A DNA stretch of 40,298 bases from the NCBI GenBank assembly GCA_002841595.1, contig PHAD01000010.1, forward strand, positions 1 through 40,298, given 5' to 3'. Source of the stretch: Firmicutes bacterium HGW-Firmicutes-12 (GTDB taxonomy: Bacteria > Bacillota > Peptococcia > DRI-13 > PHAD01). The position numbers and the translations under genes are program-made. Below are positions 9,457 to 18,688 of the stretch, piece by piece (within the stretch, counting starts at the first letter, position 1; each line of letters opens with the position of its first letter). The notes under the pieces were generated by a model. It worked only from the letters and a program-made list of their open reading frames with translations, did no database searches and was not told where the DNA came from.

Positions 9457-10614
9457 CTATTGGATAAATCTCCCGATGCGTTTTAGTGCTTCGGTAATTT
9501 GCTCCATGGATGAGGCATAGCATGCTCTGACAAAGCCTTCTCCACATTCTCCAAAAGCAGTACCGGGTACCATAAGGACTTTTTGGGATATCAATAGTTG
9601 TTCACAAAAATCATCGGAGGATAATCCTGTACTTTGGATGCAGGGAAAGATATAGAAAGCCCCAAGGGGTTCAAAGCAATTTAAGCCCAGTTTTCTGAAG
9701 CCATTGACGAGAACACGTCTTCTGCGGTTATATTCTCTCACCATTTCATCGACACTGGCTGCACCGTTTCTTAAGGCCTCGATAGCTGCATATTGGGCTG
9801 TTGTGGGGGCACACATGATCGCATATTGATGTATCTTGACCATGGCCTGAATAATAGCAGGATGACCACAAGCATACCCTAAGCGCCAGCCGGTCATAGC
9901 ATAGGCTTTGGAAAAACCGTTAATAACAATGGTTTTATCCTTCATTTCCTCGAAAGTAGCTATTGAGACATGTTTTCCTTCGTAGGTGAGCTCGGCATAG
10001 ATTTCATCGGAAATAACAAGTATGTCTTTATCTTTAAGTATTTGTACTAATCCGGACAGTTCGTCCTTAGTCATTATTGCACCTGTAGGATTGTTAGGGT
10101 AGGGGATGATTAATATTTTTGTACGCGGCGATAGGGCATTCTCCAAGAGCTCCGGGGTTAGTTTAAATTCATCTTCAGCACGGAGTCTGATGCTCACTGG
10201 AGTGGCACCGGTTATTTTTGTACAGCCTTGATATGCAACAAAGCTGGGTTCTGGGATGATAACCTCGTCCCCCGGACCTACTAAGGACCTAAGTGCCAAA
10301 TCAATACCTTCGCTACCGCCAACAGTAACAAGGATTTGACTTTTTGGGTCATACCGAAGGTTATAGTTGTTTTTCATATGATAGGAGATTTCTTCCCTTA
10401 ATCGTAAGATGCCGGCATTTGAAGAGTAGTGGGTGTGACCCTTTTCCAAGGAATATATACCGGCCTCACATACATTCCAGGGCGTAGTATAATCGGGTTC
10501 ACCTACTCCAAGTGAGATAACATCATCCATCTCATTTATTAGGTCAAAATACTTGCGAATTCCGGAAGGAGGGATATTCCTAATTTTCGGTAAAATCATA
10601 TCTTCAATTTTCAT
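9457..10614 (-). CDS. PLP-dependent class I/II aminotransferase (PatA/AspC-like)
   Basis: PNNPTGAIMTKDEL, SDEIYAELTYEG, INGFSKAYAMTGWRLGY. Confidence 0.93.
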   Translation of the reverse strand: MKIEDMILPKIRNIPPSGIRKYFDLINEMDDVISLGVGEPDYTTPWNVCEAGIYSLEKGHTHYSSNAGILRLREEISYHMKNNYNLRYDPKSQILVTVGGSEGIDLALRSLVGPGDEVIIPEPSFVAYQGCTKITGATPVSIRLRAEDEFKLTPELLENALSPRTKILIIPYPNNPTGAIMTKDELSGLVQILKDKDILVISDEIYAELTYEGKHVSIATFEEMKDKTIVINGFSKAYAMTGWRLGYACGHPAIIQAMVKIHQYAIMCAPTTAQYAAIEALRNGAASVDEMVREYNRRRRVLVNGFRKLGLNCFEPLGAFYIFPCIQSTGLSSDDFCEQLLISQKVLMVPGTAFGECGEGFVRACYASSMEQITEALKRIGRFIQ

Positions 10615-11090
10615 ATGAAGATTGCCTCCCGACCGTCTTCTAGTTTGTCGTCAAAAATTGTACCTTTATCTTTATATTTCTTCAGAACAAAATGGGTCGC
10701 TGTACTTTGCACAGATTCGAGTGGAGCTAGCTTTTCTGCGACAAATAAGGCTACCTCTTTCATGCTTTTTCCTTCTATGATAACGCATAGATCAAAGCTA
10801 CCGGACATCAAGTAGCAGGCTTTTACTTGTGGAAACTTATAAATCCTTTCGGCGACTTTATCAAAACCTTCTCCTCTTTGTGGAGTTACTTTAATTTCTA
10901 TAAATGCTGTAACATTTTCTATTTCGGTTTTTTCCCAATTTACCAAAGCAGTGTAGCCAACGATTACATTCTCTTTTTCATAATTTCTGATGCTCTCGTT
11001 TACTTCCTGCGGACTTTTTCCGGTCATGACAGCAAGCTGTTCTTCGGTGTAACGACAGTTTTTCTCCAGAATACTCAAAATTTCATCCAT
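10611..11090 (-). CDS. Lrp/AsnC-family transcriptional regulator
   Basis: N-terminal HTH and C-terminal RAM/AsnC ligand domain; overlaps the aminotransferase start by 4 nt; RBS AGGAG. Confidence 0.88.
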   Translation of the reverse strand: MDEILSILEKNCRYTEEQLAVMTGKSPQEVNESIRNYEKENVIVGYTALVNWEKTEIENVTAFIEIKVTPQRGEGFDKVAERIYKFPQVKACYLMSGSFDLCVIIEGKSMKEVALFVAEKLAPLESVQSTATHFVLKKYKDKGTIFDDKLEDGREAIFI

Positions 11091-11121
11091 AAAACATCAG
11101 CTCCTAAAATTAGTATTTTAC

Positions 11122-11388
11122 AAAATAAAAATCCCCTCCATCCTTGAAAAGGGACGAAGGAGATATTCGCGGTACCACCCTAATTAGTGCCAGTAGGCAC
11201 TCTCTTGTACCTCTATAACGTGAGGGTGACGTCTGCCTCTTATGTGAGTACTGAAAAAGTCTCTTTCTCGAGGCGATACTCTAAGGGTGCTTTCAACATG
11301 TTTCACTGCCAGGCTCACACCATTTCCTGACTCGCTTATGCTTAGCATGTTTACTCTTCCTTATCATCGTTATTTAGCTAATTTAAAA
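11122..11388 (-). ncRNA. T-box leader (tRNA-sensing riboswitch) upstream of lrp-aminotransferase
   Basis: Minus strand carries the T-box core AGGGTGGTACCGCGA (complement ~11166-11180), stem I elements (AGTAAA, GGTGTGAGCC) and a terminator ATCTCCTTCGTCCCTTTTCAAGGATGGAGGGGATTTTT. Confidence 0.93.
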
Positions 11389-11396
11389 TTAATGAT

Positions 11397-11425
11397 ATTG
11401 TACTAAATCTTTTGTAAAGATTCAA
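11397..11425 (-). promoter_or_regulatory. SigmaA promoter of the T-box transcript
   Basis: Minus strand TTGAAT-N17-TACAAT. Confidence 0.65.
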
Positions 11426-11576
11426 TAGAGAAATTGTTTTTTGTGTTTGTTCTGTGATAAAGTCACCTTGTTAAAATGAAGACGGCTATGAAGTAAGTAT
11501 GGAGATTGACCAATTATCTGATATAATATGATTTATAGTTTATGAATTAGATGGGAAGAGAGAGGTGTTTTTTATA

Positions 11577-11918
11577 ATGAAAATGGTCATAGCCGTTATC
11601 AGACCGGAGGCACTAGAAGCTCTCAAGGAAGCGCTTCTAAAAGCTGATGTAGCAAAAATGACAGTTAGTCAAGTACGAGGATGCGGACAACAGATGGGCT
11701 ATACTGAGACTTATCGAGGGAATATAGTTAACGTGAATTTATTAAGCAAGGTACGGGTGGAAATAGCTGTAAACGATGAGTTTGAACAACCTACAGTAGA
11801 CGCGATTATGAATGCAGCTAGAACCGGAAAGATTGGTGATGGGAAAATATTTGTTATGCCAATCGAAAAGTGTTATCGTATCAGGACTGGTGAAGAAGGC
11901 CCAGCAGCGATTGGATAA
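11577..11918 (+). CDS. P-II family nitrogen regulator (GlnB/GlnK/NifI-like)
   Basis: MKMVIAVIRPEALEALKEAL..., T-loop region GYTETYRGNIVNVNLLSKVRVEIAV, C-terminal GDGKIFVMPIEKCYRIRTGEEG. Confidence 0.9.
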   Translation: MKMVIAVIRPEALEALKEALLKADVAKMTVSQVRGCGQQMGYTETYRGNIVNVNLLSKVRVEIAVNDEFEQPTVDAIMNAARTGKIGDGKIFVMPIEKCYRIRTGEEGPAAIG

Positions 11919-12034
11919 TAACTTGATATCCATAATTATGATATATTGACCTCCTATAGCAGGATTAAATAACTAGCATAGGGGGTATTTATATAAGGTG
12001 GCGTAGTAGATACAATTTTCTAAGGAGTGATATT

Positions 12035-13204
12035 GTGTTATACAGGAAATTTGGAAAAACAAATGAACAAGTCTCCGTTTTGGGTTTTGGATGTATGAGA
12101 CTGCCTATTCTTGATGGAGATAATACAAAAATAGATGAAGAAAAAGCCATTAAAATGATAAGGCATGCCATTGACGAAGGTGTAAACTATATTGACACTG
12201 CTTATCCCTATCATAGCCCAAGCATGAAGCAGGGTGGGGCGAGTGAAACCCTAGTTGCAAAAGCATTAAAGGACGGTTATCGAAAGAAAGTAAAACTTGC
12301 TACAAAATTACCTAGCTGGCTGATAAGAAGTAGAGAAGATATGGATAAATACTTAAATGAGCAGTTAGAAAGGCTAGAGACAGATTATATAGATTTTTAT
12401 CTTGCTCATTCCCTTAATGCTGCGACATGGCGTATGATCAAAGATGCAGGCATTAATGATTTTCTCGATCAAGCTATAAAAGACGGAAGAATAAAACACG
12501 CCGGTTTTTCTTTCCATGATAGTATTGTCCTGTTTAAGGAAATAGTTGATTATTATGATTGGACCTTCTGTCAAATCCAGTACAATTATATGGATGAGAA
12601 TTTCCAAGCCGGTACTGAAGGTCTAATGTATGCAGCCAAAAGAGGTTTGGGTATAGCAATTATGGAACCTCTTAGAGGCGGAAAGCTTACAAATAATTTG
12701 CCTGTAGAGGTTATAAAAGCATTTGATACGGCCGATATAAAAAGAAGTCCCGCAGAGTGGGCACTTAGATGGGTATTAAATCATCCTGAGGTAGCTGTAG
12801 CCTTAAGTGGGATGACTACATTTGAGCAGGTCGTAGAAAACATAGAAATAGCTAAAAATGCTCAAGCTAATACAATGACCGATAAAGAAGCTGAAATTAT
12901 TGAGAAAGCTAAGACTGCATTTATAGAGAGAATAAAAGTTAATTGTACAGCCTGTGGCTACTGTATGCCTTGCCCGGCAAAAGTTAATATCAGTGCTTGT
13001 TTTACTCATTATAACGATTTTTATGTATTTGGCGATCCTGAAACAAATGACCCCACAAAGTCCCAATACTTTACGCTTGGTCCAAAACAGAAGGCCTCAA
13101 ATTGTATCGAGTGCGGTAAATGTGAAGAACATTGTCCGCAGAATATTTCCATTCGCCAGGAATTAAAGAAAGTAAAGGAATTATTTGAGACCAATGCGTC
13201 TTAA
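12035..13204 (+). CDS. Aldo/keto reductase with C-terminal 2x[4Fe-4S] ferredoxin domain
   Basis: MLYRKFGKTNEQVSVLGFGCMRLP; YIDTAYPYH; CTACGYCMPCP and CIECGKCEEHCP. Confidence 0.93.
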   Translation: MLYRKFGKTNEQVSVLGFGCMRLPILDGDNTKIDEEKAIKMIRHAIDEGVNYIDTAYPYHSPSMKQGGASETLVAKALKDGYRKKVKLATKLPSWLIRSREDMDKYLNEQLERLETDYIDFYLAHSLNAATWRMIKDAGINDFLDQAIKDGRIKHAGFSFHDSIVLFKEIVDYYDWTFCQIQYNYMDENFQAGTEGLMYAAKRGLGIAIMEPLRGGKLTNNLPVEVIKAFDTADIKRSPAEWALRWVLNHPEVAVALSGMTTFEQVVENIEIAKNAQANTMTDKEAEIIEKAKTAFIERIKVNCTACGYCMPCPAKVNISACFTHYNDFYVFGDPETNDPTKSQYFTLGPKQKASNCIECGKCEEHCPQNISIRQELKKVKELFETNAS

Positions 13205-13893
13205 CCACCAAGAGTAATATCCTGTTGTTCATACCATTGTAGAGCTTCATATAGATGCTCCACCGAATAATCAGGCCATAAAGTATCTAAAATAAAAAAA
13301 TCAGCATAGATTGTCTGTACAGGAAGAAAACCGCTTAATCTTCTACGGCCGCCCCAGCGAATCATCAAATCAATCCTTGATATATCTGCTGATGCAATAC
13401 TTGACCAGAAGGGTTCGTTAGATTTAAAGTCCTTATTTCTCAACTGGGAAAGGGCTTTACCTAAATCCCATTGCCAACCGTAATTCACAAGAAAGTTAAC
13501 TTTCATGCTAGCTTTACCAAAGCATACTCTTTTTCCGGTGAATGGAAGTAAAGCTTGTGGAAAGAGCGAAGATTCTGTATTACCAACAACAAGCAAAGAG
13601 GCATCCATATCTGTTAATTTCATAACTGCATCTACACAAGCCTTTTGAAAAGCAATCCGTTGCACAGAAGGCCTTTTTGTGTTGTCTTGTGTAAAGCCGT
13701 AGAAGGTCATTTCTTCTATACCTATGTTATGACAATGTTGAAACAATAAGAAACCTGGTTCGATGCCAGCAGCATAACCCTCTTCTTTATTAAGACCATG
13801 GAAGAGAGCCCAACGCCTGTTGCCATCGGGGATAATCCCAATGTGGCGAGGCAGTCTTTTGAAAGAGGGTTGAGTTTTCAGCTTTACTTCCAT
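13201..13893 (-). CDS. Isoprenyl transferase / undecaprenyl diphosphate synthase family protein, divergent paralogue
   Basis: HIGIIPDGNRRWA, FTQDNTKRP, DLMIRWGGRRRLSGFLPVQTIYADFF; start set at MEVKLK (RBS AAAGGAG). Confidence 0.87.
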   Translation of the reverse strand: MEVKLKTQPSFKRLPRHIGIIPDGNRRWALFHGLNKEEGYAAGIEPGFLLFQHCHNIGIEEMTFYGFTQDNTKRPSVQRIAFQKACVDAVMKLTDMDASLLVVGNTESSLFPQALLPFTGKRVCFGKASMKVNFLVNYGWQWDLGKALSQLRNKDFKSNEPFWSSIASADISRIDLMIRWGGRRRLSGFLPVQTIYADFFILDTLWPDYSVEHLYEALQWYEQQDITLGG

Positions 13894-13979
13894 AGTAGCT
13901 CCTTTTATTTTTAAATATATTTTTAGCAAAAAAGTTAATATATATGCAAGGAATAAAGGACTCATGGTGATGTTATTGG

Positions 13980-14036
13980 ATATGAGAAAAGACAACGAAA
14001 AGTGTAAAAGTACATTTTCGTTGTCTTTTCTCATAT
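13980..14036. terminator. Long perfect hairpin between UPPS-like gene and ABC operon
   Basis: 22-bp perfect arms ATATGAGAAAAGACAACGAAAA / TTTTCGTTGTCTTTTCTCATAT plus inner TGTA/TACA. Confidence 0.6.
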
Positions 14037-14097
14037 ATTTCTAAGGTTTCTATGTTTAAATATTAGTAATCCTCCATTTAATATATATATTGTGTTT

Positions 14098-14116
14098 AGC
14101 CCCTATATAAGGGGCT
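14098..14116. terminator. Hairpin AGCCCC-tatataa-GGGGCT followed by T-rich sequence
   Basis: Inverted repeat downstream of the ABC ATPase stop. Confidence 0.6.
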
Positions 14117-14149
14117 TTATCTTTTTGTAAGTAGCGATTTAAAATCTGT

Positions 14150-14899
14150 TCAGTCTCGACAAGAGTACGAACCTAATCCTTCCCAAGTCTTTGCTTGACC
14201 TAACTCTTGAGGAGAAAAATCATTATTAATACGGCCATCAACGAGTTCAATTATGCGGTCGGAACGAGCTGCAATAGAACGGTCGTGTGTTACGACAATG
14301 AAGGTTGAACCTTGTTCCTTATTGATTTCACGTAAGAGCTGAATAATCTGATCACTGGATTTGGTATCTAGATTACCTGTTGGTTCATCGGCAAGAATTA
14401 GTTTGGGCTGGTTTATTAGCGCTCGAGCAATAGCTACACGTTGCTGTTGACCGCCTGAGAGGTTGTTGATGCGAGCATCCAATTTATTTTCAAGTCCAAC
14501 CTTGGTGAGTAAATATTTGGCACGTTCCAGTATCCTTTGGTCAGGGAAACCAGAATGAGAGATGCGATAGGGAAGAAGAACATTTTCCATAGCTGTGAAA
14601 TCGGGGAAGAGATAGTGAAACTGAAAGATGAAACCCATGGCACGATTGCGAAAATCTGCTAATTCGTTCTCGCTTAAAGAAATCATAGAAAGTCCATCGA
14701 TAATTAGATCGCCACCACTAGATTGGTCTAGTGTTCCAAGGATGTTGAGTAAGGTACTCTTTCCTGAACCCGATGGTCCGATTAGAGAAACGAAAGTTCC
14801 TGGCAGAATATCGAGGGTTACATCGAATAGAACTTGGTTTTTGACAGAATCACCATAAAACTTAATAATGTTATGCAATTGCACCATATATTTATCCAT
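14150..14899 (-). CDS. ABC transporter ATP-binding protein (LolD/MacB-type)
   Basis: Walker [10 protein letters not shown], signature [15 protein letters not shown], Walker [13 protein letters not shown]. Confidence 0.95.
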   Translation of the reverse strand: MDKYMVQLHNIIKFYGDSVKNQVLFDVTLDILPGTFVSLIGPSGSGKSTLLNILGTLDQSSGGDLIIDGLSMISLSENELADFRNRAMGFIFQFHYLFPDFTAMENVLLPYRISHSGFPDQRILERAKYLLTKVGLENKLDARINNLSGGQQQRVAIARALINQPKLILADEPTGNLDTKSSDQIIQLLREINKEQGSTFIVVTHDRSIAARSDRIIELVDGRINNDFSPQELGQAKTWEGLGSYSCRD

Positions 14900-16118
14900 T
14901 TCGAATCACCTCAATCGGATTAAATGATGAGGCACGCCGTGCTGGGAGGAAAGCAGCAAGTATGCTCGCTAAGGTAGCTACAGTAATGCTTGAAAGGTAT
15001 GAAAGGGGTGTTGTAGTTATAACAAAGGATATTTCTGCACCACTTATACTTGTTGCATAGAGGAAGGTTCTAATTAGTCCATAGCCCACAAGACAACCGG
15101 TAATTGACCCTAAGAGTCCTAGGAGGAGTCCTTGAAGAAGAAAGATGCGACCAACTCGATAATTTTTTAATCCCATGGCCTTGAGAATTCCGATAAGTTT
15201 TGATTTTTGGACAACGGAGATAGCCAATACACTTGATATACCAAGAAGAACTGCCAGTTGAACAAAAAACTGAATAACTAAAGAGGAACTACTTTGGCTT
15301 TTTAATCCACTTAAAAGCTGTTTGTTGCTGCTTTGCCAAGTTTCAATTTTTAATTCTGGCCATTTTGTGCGCAGATCTTTAGCTATAGTTTCTGAAGAGA
15401 AGACATCTGAAATCTGTATCTCAATGACCGAGATATCACCTTTTTTCTGCAAGAGGTTCTGTGCGCGGGAGATATCCATTAACACCCAGGTGGTGTTCAA
15501 ACCTTTAACTCCCAAATCGAAGATCCCATTAATAGAGAAGATGGCCTGGCTTCCTTGTGGGGTCGTGATTTGAATACTGTCACCTATAGTTAGGTTGAGA
15601 TCCTCTGACAATTCACGACCTAAGAGAATATCGTTTCCACTTATGCTGGATGTTCCTAGAATGATATTATCTCGATATTTATAGATTTTATCTGCTGAGG
15701 GAGGGTCAATCCCTTTAATTTGGATGGGTCGATTGACAGTACCCTTTTGTAGAAAAGAAGAGCCATTTACTAGAGGAGAAATTGCTGAGATTTCGGAATA
15801 GTTACTTAGCTCTTCGATGATTGGTTGCCAATTGCTTAAGTCACGATCTCGCTTTATATAGCTTACCTGAGACGATATAAGATCATCTGTTGGCTGAGAA
15901 CTATTGAGAATAGATGTTGGTATAGCTAGTTCTGAGGTTATGTTAATATGAGATGAGCTACCTACGGTGGCATCCAGCAGACTGAATTGTAGTCCTGTAA
16001 TAAGAGAGGCTAGAAATATTTGTACGCCTACACCAATAGTAATTGCTAGTAGGGTCAATAGTGTTTGAGTCTTTGCTTCTTTAAGAAAACGCCAAGCTAA
16101 GAAGAAGTCGAAGGACAT
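14892..16118 (-). CDS. ABC transporter permease (FtsX/MacB-PCD family)
   Basis: N-terminal TM, large extracytoplasmic domain, three C-terminal TMs, [17 protein letters not shown] terminus. Confidence 0.9.
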   Translation of the reverse strand: MSFDFFLAWRFLKEAKTQTLLTLLAITIGVGVQIFLASLITGLQFSLLDATVGSSSHINITSELAIPTSILNSSQPTDDLISSQVSYIKRDRDLSNWQPIIEELSNYSEISAISPLVNGSSFLQKGTVNRPIQIKGIDPPSADKIYKYRDNIILGTSSISGNDILLGRELSEDLNLTIGDSIQITTPQGSQAIFSINGIFDLGVKGLNTTWVLMDISRAQNLLQKKGDISVIEIQISDVFSSETIAKDLRTKWPELKIETWQSSNKQLLSGLKSQSSSSLVIQFFVQLAVLLGISSVLAISVVQKSKLIGILKAMGLKNYRVGRIFLLQGLLLGLLGSITGCLVGYGLIRTFLYATSISGAEISFVITTTPLSYLSSITVATLASILAAFLPARRASSFNPIEVIRNG

Positions 16119-16122
16119 ATAC

Positions 16123-17319
16123 TCACTCTCCTTTAGGGCTACTAACTTTATTGCTATCAGCTGAGGATTGTTCAGGATTTATTATAGTGCTTCCAACTTC
16201 TAACCCTTCGATGATGTACCAATCATTGAGGGGTTTTATTACTTGTATTGAGGTTTTTAGAGCTTTGTTGTTTTTCCAAAGCAGGACATGGTATGAATTA
16301 TTTTCAATTATTATAAAATCTTTTGGTATTGTCAAAACCTGATTAGCTTGGCTAAGGATAATTTCAGCATTTACAGCTGAATCCGGTTTTAAAAAAGCAG
16401 TGTCTTTTATCAAGCTACAGGTGACATTTAGTGTACCCTTCGTAGCATCTACCTTCGCAGCGATACTAGTTATTTCACCTTCAAATATTTGATTCGGTTC
16501 AGCTTGTGGAGAGATAAGGACGCTTTGACCAAGCTTGAGATTAACATATTGTTTTTCGTCGATTTCCATTTCGATGAGAGGTACGTCGGTTCCTAAAATT
16601 GCTACTATAGTTCCGGGAAGTATGTATTCACCAGGTTGTTTTTCTATAGAGAGAATTCTCCCATTAATAGGGGAATGGAGTTGTCTCTTTTCCAGATTAA
16701 TCTGAGCTTGCCTGATTTGTAGTTCTGCTAAAGATATCTCGGAAAGATCCGAAGTATGATCGTCAATATCTATAAGGGTTTCTTGTAAATCGAGTTTTGC
16801 AAGTTTGAGATCTGAATCTGCTAACACAGTAGCGTTTTTACTTTCCTCTAATTCTGTTTGGGATACTGCTCCAGCTTCAGCGAGAGCAAGCAAACGCACA
16901 TAAGTATCTTTCATTTGGTTAGCTTTCAAACGATATTGCATAACTTTTTCTTGGGCTCTTAGATAGGCTGAGTTGAGCTGCTTTTGTAATAAGGCCAAAT
17001 TTGTAGATTCAAGATCACTATTTAATGATATAAACAAATCCCCTGATTTAATTTTTGAGCCTTCTTTATAATGTATGTCTTGTATTGTTCCCGCAACCTC
17101 AAAGGCCATTTGCAAAGAAGCGGTCGAGGTTGTTCTTCCAGTAGTAACTAATGTCTCTTTTATATCGCGTGGTAATATTGTGTAGGTATCCAGAGGAGTT
17201 GAACGAAGCGATGTTATTAACAAAAATACTGCAAATAGAACTATTGCTGAAATAATAATTATCAAAAATAGTTTATGGTTCTTAATACGGGATAGGTTTG
17301 GAATATTTGTTTTATACAT
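16123..17319 (-). CDS. HlyD/RND-type periplasmic adaptor subunit
   Basis: Biotinyl-lipoyl halves (VAGTIQDIHYKEGSKIKSGD ... SPINGRILSIEKQPGEYILPG), coiled-coil hairpin; start set at MYKTN with RBS GGCGAGGTG. Confidence 0.9.
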   Translation of the reverse strand: MYKTNIPNLSRIKNHKLFLIIIISAIVLFAVFLLITSLRSTPLDTYTILPRDIKETLVTTGRTTSTASLQMAFEVAGTIQDIHYKEGSKIKSGDLFISLNSDLESTNLALLQKQLNSAYLRAQEKVMQYRLKANQMKDTYVRLLALAEAGAVSQTELEESKNATVLADSDLKLAKLDLQETLIDIDDHTSDLSEISLAELQIRQAQINLEKRQLHSPINGRILSIEKQPGEYILPGTIVAILGTDVPLIEMEIDEKQYVNLKLGQSVLISPQAEPNQIFEGEITSIAAKVDATKGTLNVTCSLIKDTAFLKPDSAVNAEIILSQANQVLTIPKDFIIIENNSYHVLLWKNNKALKTSIQVIKPLNDWYIIEGLEVGSTIINPEQSSADSNKVSSPKGE

Positions 17320-17338
17320 AAAGCAAATCACCTCGCCT

Positions 17339-18463
17339 TTACATAGTATCTTTTTTTCTATTCTTATCATATATGATGTAACGAATAGGTGGGTATGTAT
17401 TGGTATTAAAAACTAGATAGTATAGGTCTGTTTCTGCTACATAATTATTTGGTGAAGTTTCGTGCATCGTTTTAAGCATACTGTTGCCCAAGTTTAATTC
17501 TGGGACGTGGCCGAAAAGAAAATTAATATCCTCAAGTCGATCACTGTACCACCAACCATCAAATCCTAGGGTAAGAGCAATCATATAGGATTTTCTAATA
17601 TCTAGTAGGGCATTTTCCCAGGACATAGTACTGGGTTTATAACTAAGGGCGACAATATTAACACCAAGTTCTTCTTTGTACTTATTTCCTTTAAGATATT
17701 TATTCCAACTAGCTTCCCAATCGGTGTATCCGCCATTGTTCATGAGAAAGCTTTCCAAGAGATACCAGTCACCTTTACCCAGAAGGGATGGCTCTCCTGT
17801 TGGGTTATGTTCCGGATCTATTTCATTACCCAAGGCATCGTCAATAAACCAGGCGTTGACGAAGCAAGACAAGCCTTTACTGTGCACGTAGTCCACAATT
17901 TCATTTTGTCGAGTACGTGTCTCGTTAAAATCATAGCCAAACTGATCAATAAAGACTCCGTACCATTTGGCTTCTGCAATACTATCTATTTCATTTTTGA
18001 GTATATTTAAGCTAATAGATTTATTGCCAAGGTATATGTAACCAAAAATTCTTGTCTTATCCTTAAGTATATTAGCAATTGCTTTCTCTTCTGTAGTTAA
18101 TCTCCCCGGTTCGGCACAGACCAGATAGGGGAATTTCTCAAGCAACTGTACATCAGCATCAGGATTATTGCTGTTTCTGAGATTACTAAGGCCACAATAG
18201 GGGAAGGCAAATAGATCTAAGCTTAAATCACCTGGAGGACCACTAGGTTTTGCTCGTTCGTACATTTCTTCAAGGCTCCTCGGAGGAGCTGGATTAGCTA
18301 TTGATATGATAGGAGCAGAGGGCTTAGCTAGATTAATATCCTTTTGGTTTGGCGCTGTTGTATTAGAATAAGATTGAGATTGTACTGGCTTTATTGTTGT
18401 GCAAGCAGTATTTGTTAGAAGTATAATCAGAAACAAACAAAACAGCGGCATAGTTTTTCTCAT
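17339..18463 (-). CDS. Lipoprotein with GH114/TM1410-like TIM-barrel domain
   Basis: Signal peptide with lipobox LTNTAC; RIFGYIYLG, WYGVFIDQFGYDF, GFDGWWYSDRLED. Confidence 0.7.
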   Translation of the reverse strand: MRKTMPLFCLFLIILLTNTACTTIKPVQSQSYSNTTAPNQKDINLAKPSAPIISIANPAPPRSLEEMYERAKPSGPPGDLSLDLFAFPYCGLSNLRNSNNPDADVQLLEKFPYLVCAEPGRLTTEEKAIANILKDKTRIFGYIYLGNKSISLNILKNEIDSIAEAKWYGVFIDQFGYDFNETRTRQNEIVDYVHSKGLSCFVNAWFIDDALGNEIDPEHNPTGEPSLLGKGDWYLLESFLMNNGGYTDWEASWNKYLKGNKYKEELGVNIVALSYKPSTMSWENALLDIRKSYMIALTLGFDGWWYSDRLEDINFLFGHVPELNLGNSMLKTMHETSPNNYVAETDLYYLVFNTNTYPPIRYIIYDKNRKKDTM

Positions 18464-18582
18464 CAGGCAAACTCTCCTTATATATTAGTAGGGACAGGAT
18501 ACACATAATACTATCATTTTTTTTACATCGTTTATAGTAGGAAGTGCCCGCTATGACTCAATCTTAATGAAGTTTCGCTTTA

Positions 18583-18645
18583 TGTATACAGTATTAGTTA
18601 TAAAAACAATTGACGCACATTGTTTAATTGTATACAATTAAACAA
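18583..18645 (+). promoter_or_regulatory. Citrate synthase promoter with perfect 26-bp palindromic operator and a second TGTATACA site
   Basis: TTGACG (18610-18615)-N17-TACAAT (18633-18638); palindrome TTGTTTAATTGTATACAATTAAACAA (18620-18645); TGTATACA at 18583-18590. Confidence 0.75.
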
Positions 18646-18688
18646 TAGATGTTAAATTGAGAGTACTGACTACAGGAGGTTTTAAATT

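Noticed and set aside
11950-11985. Inverted repeat CCTCCTATAGC...GCATAGGGGG near the aldo/keto reductase promoter
   Set aside because: Could be an operator, but has a G-T wobble, a bulge and a wide spacer, and also fits a weak terminator for the PII gene; not enough to call.
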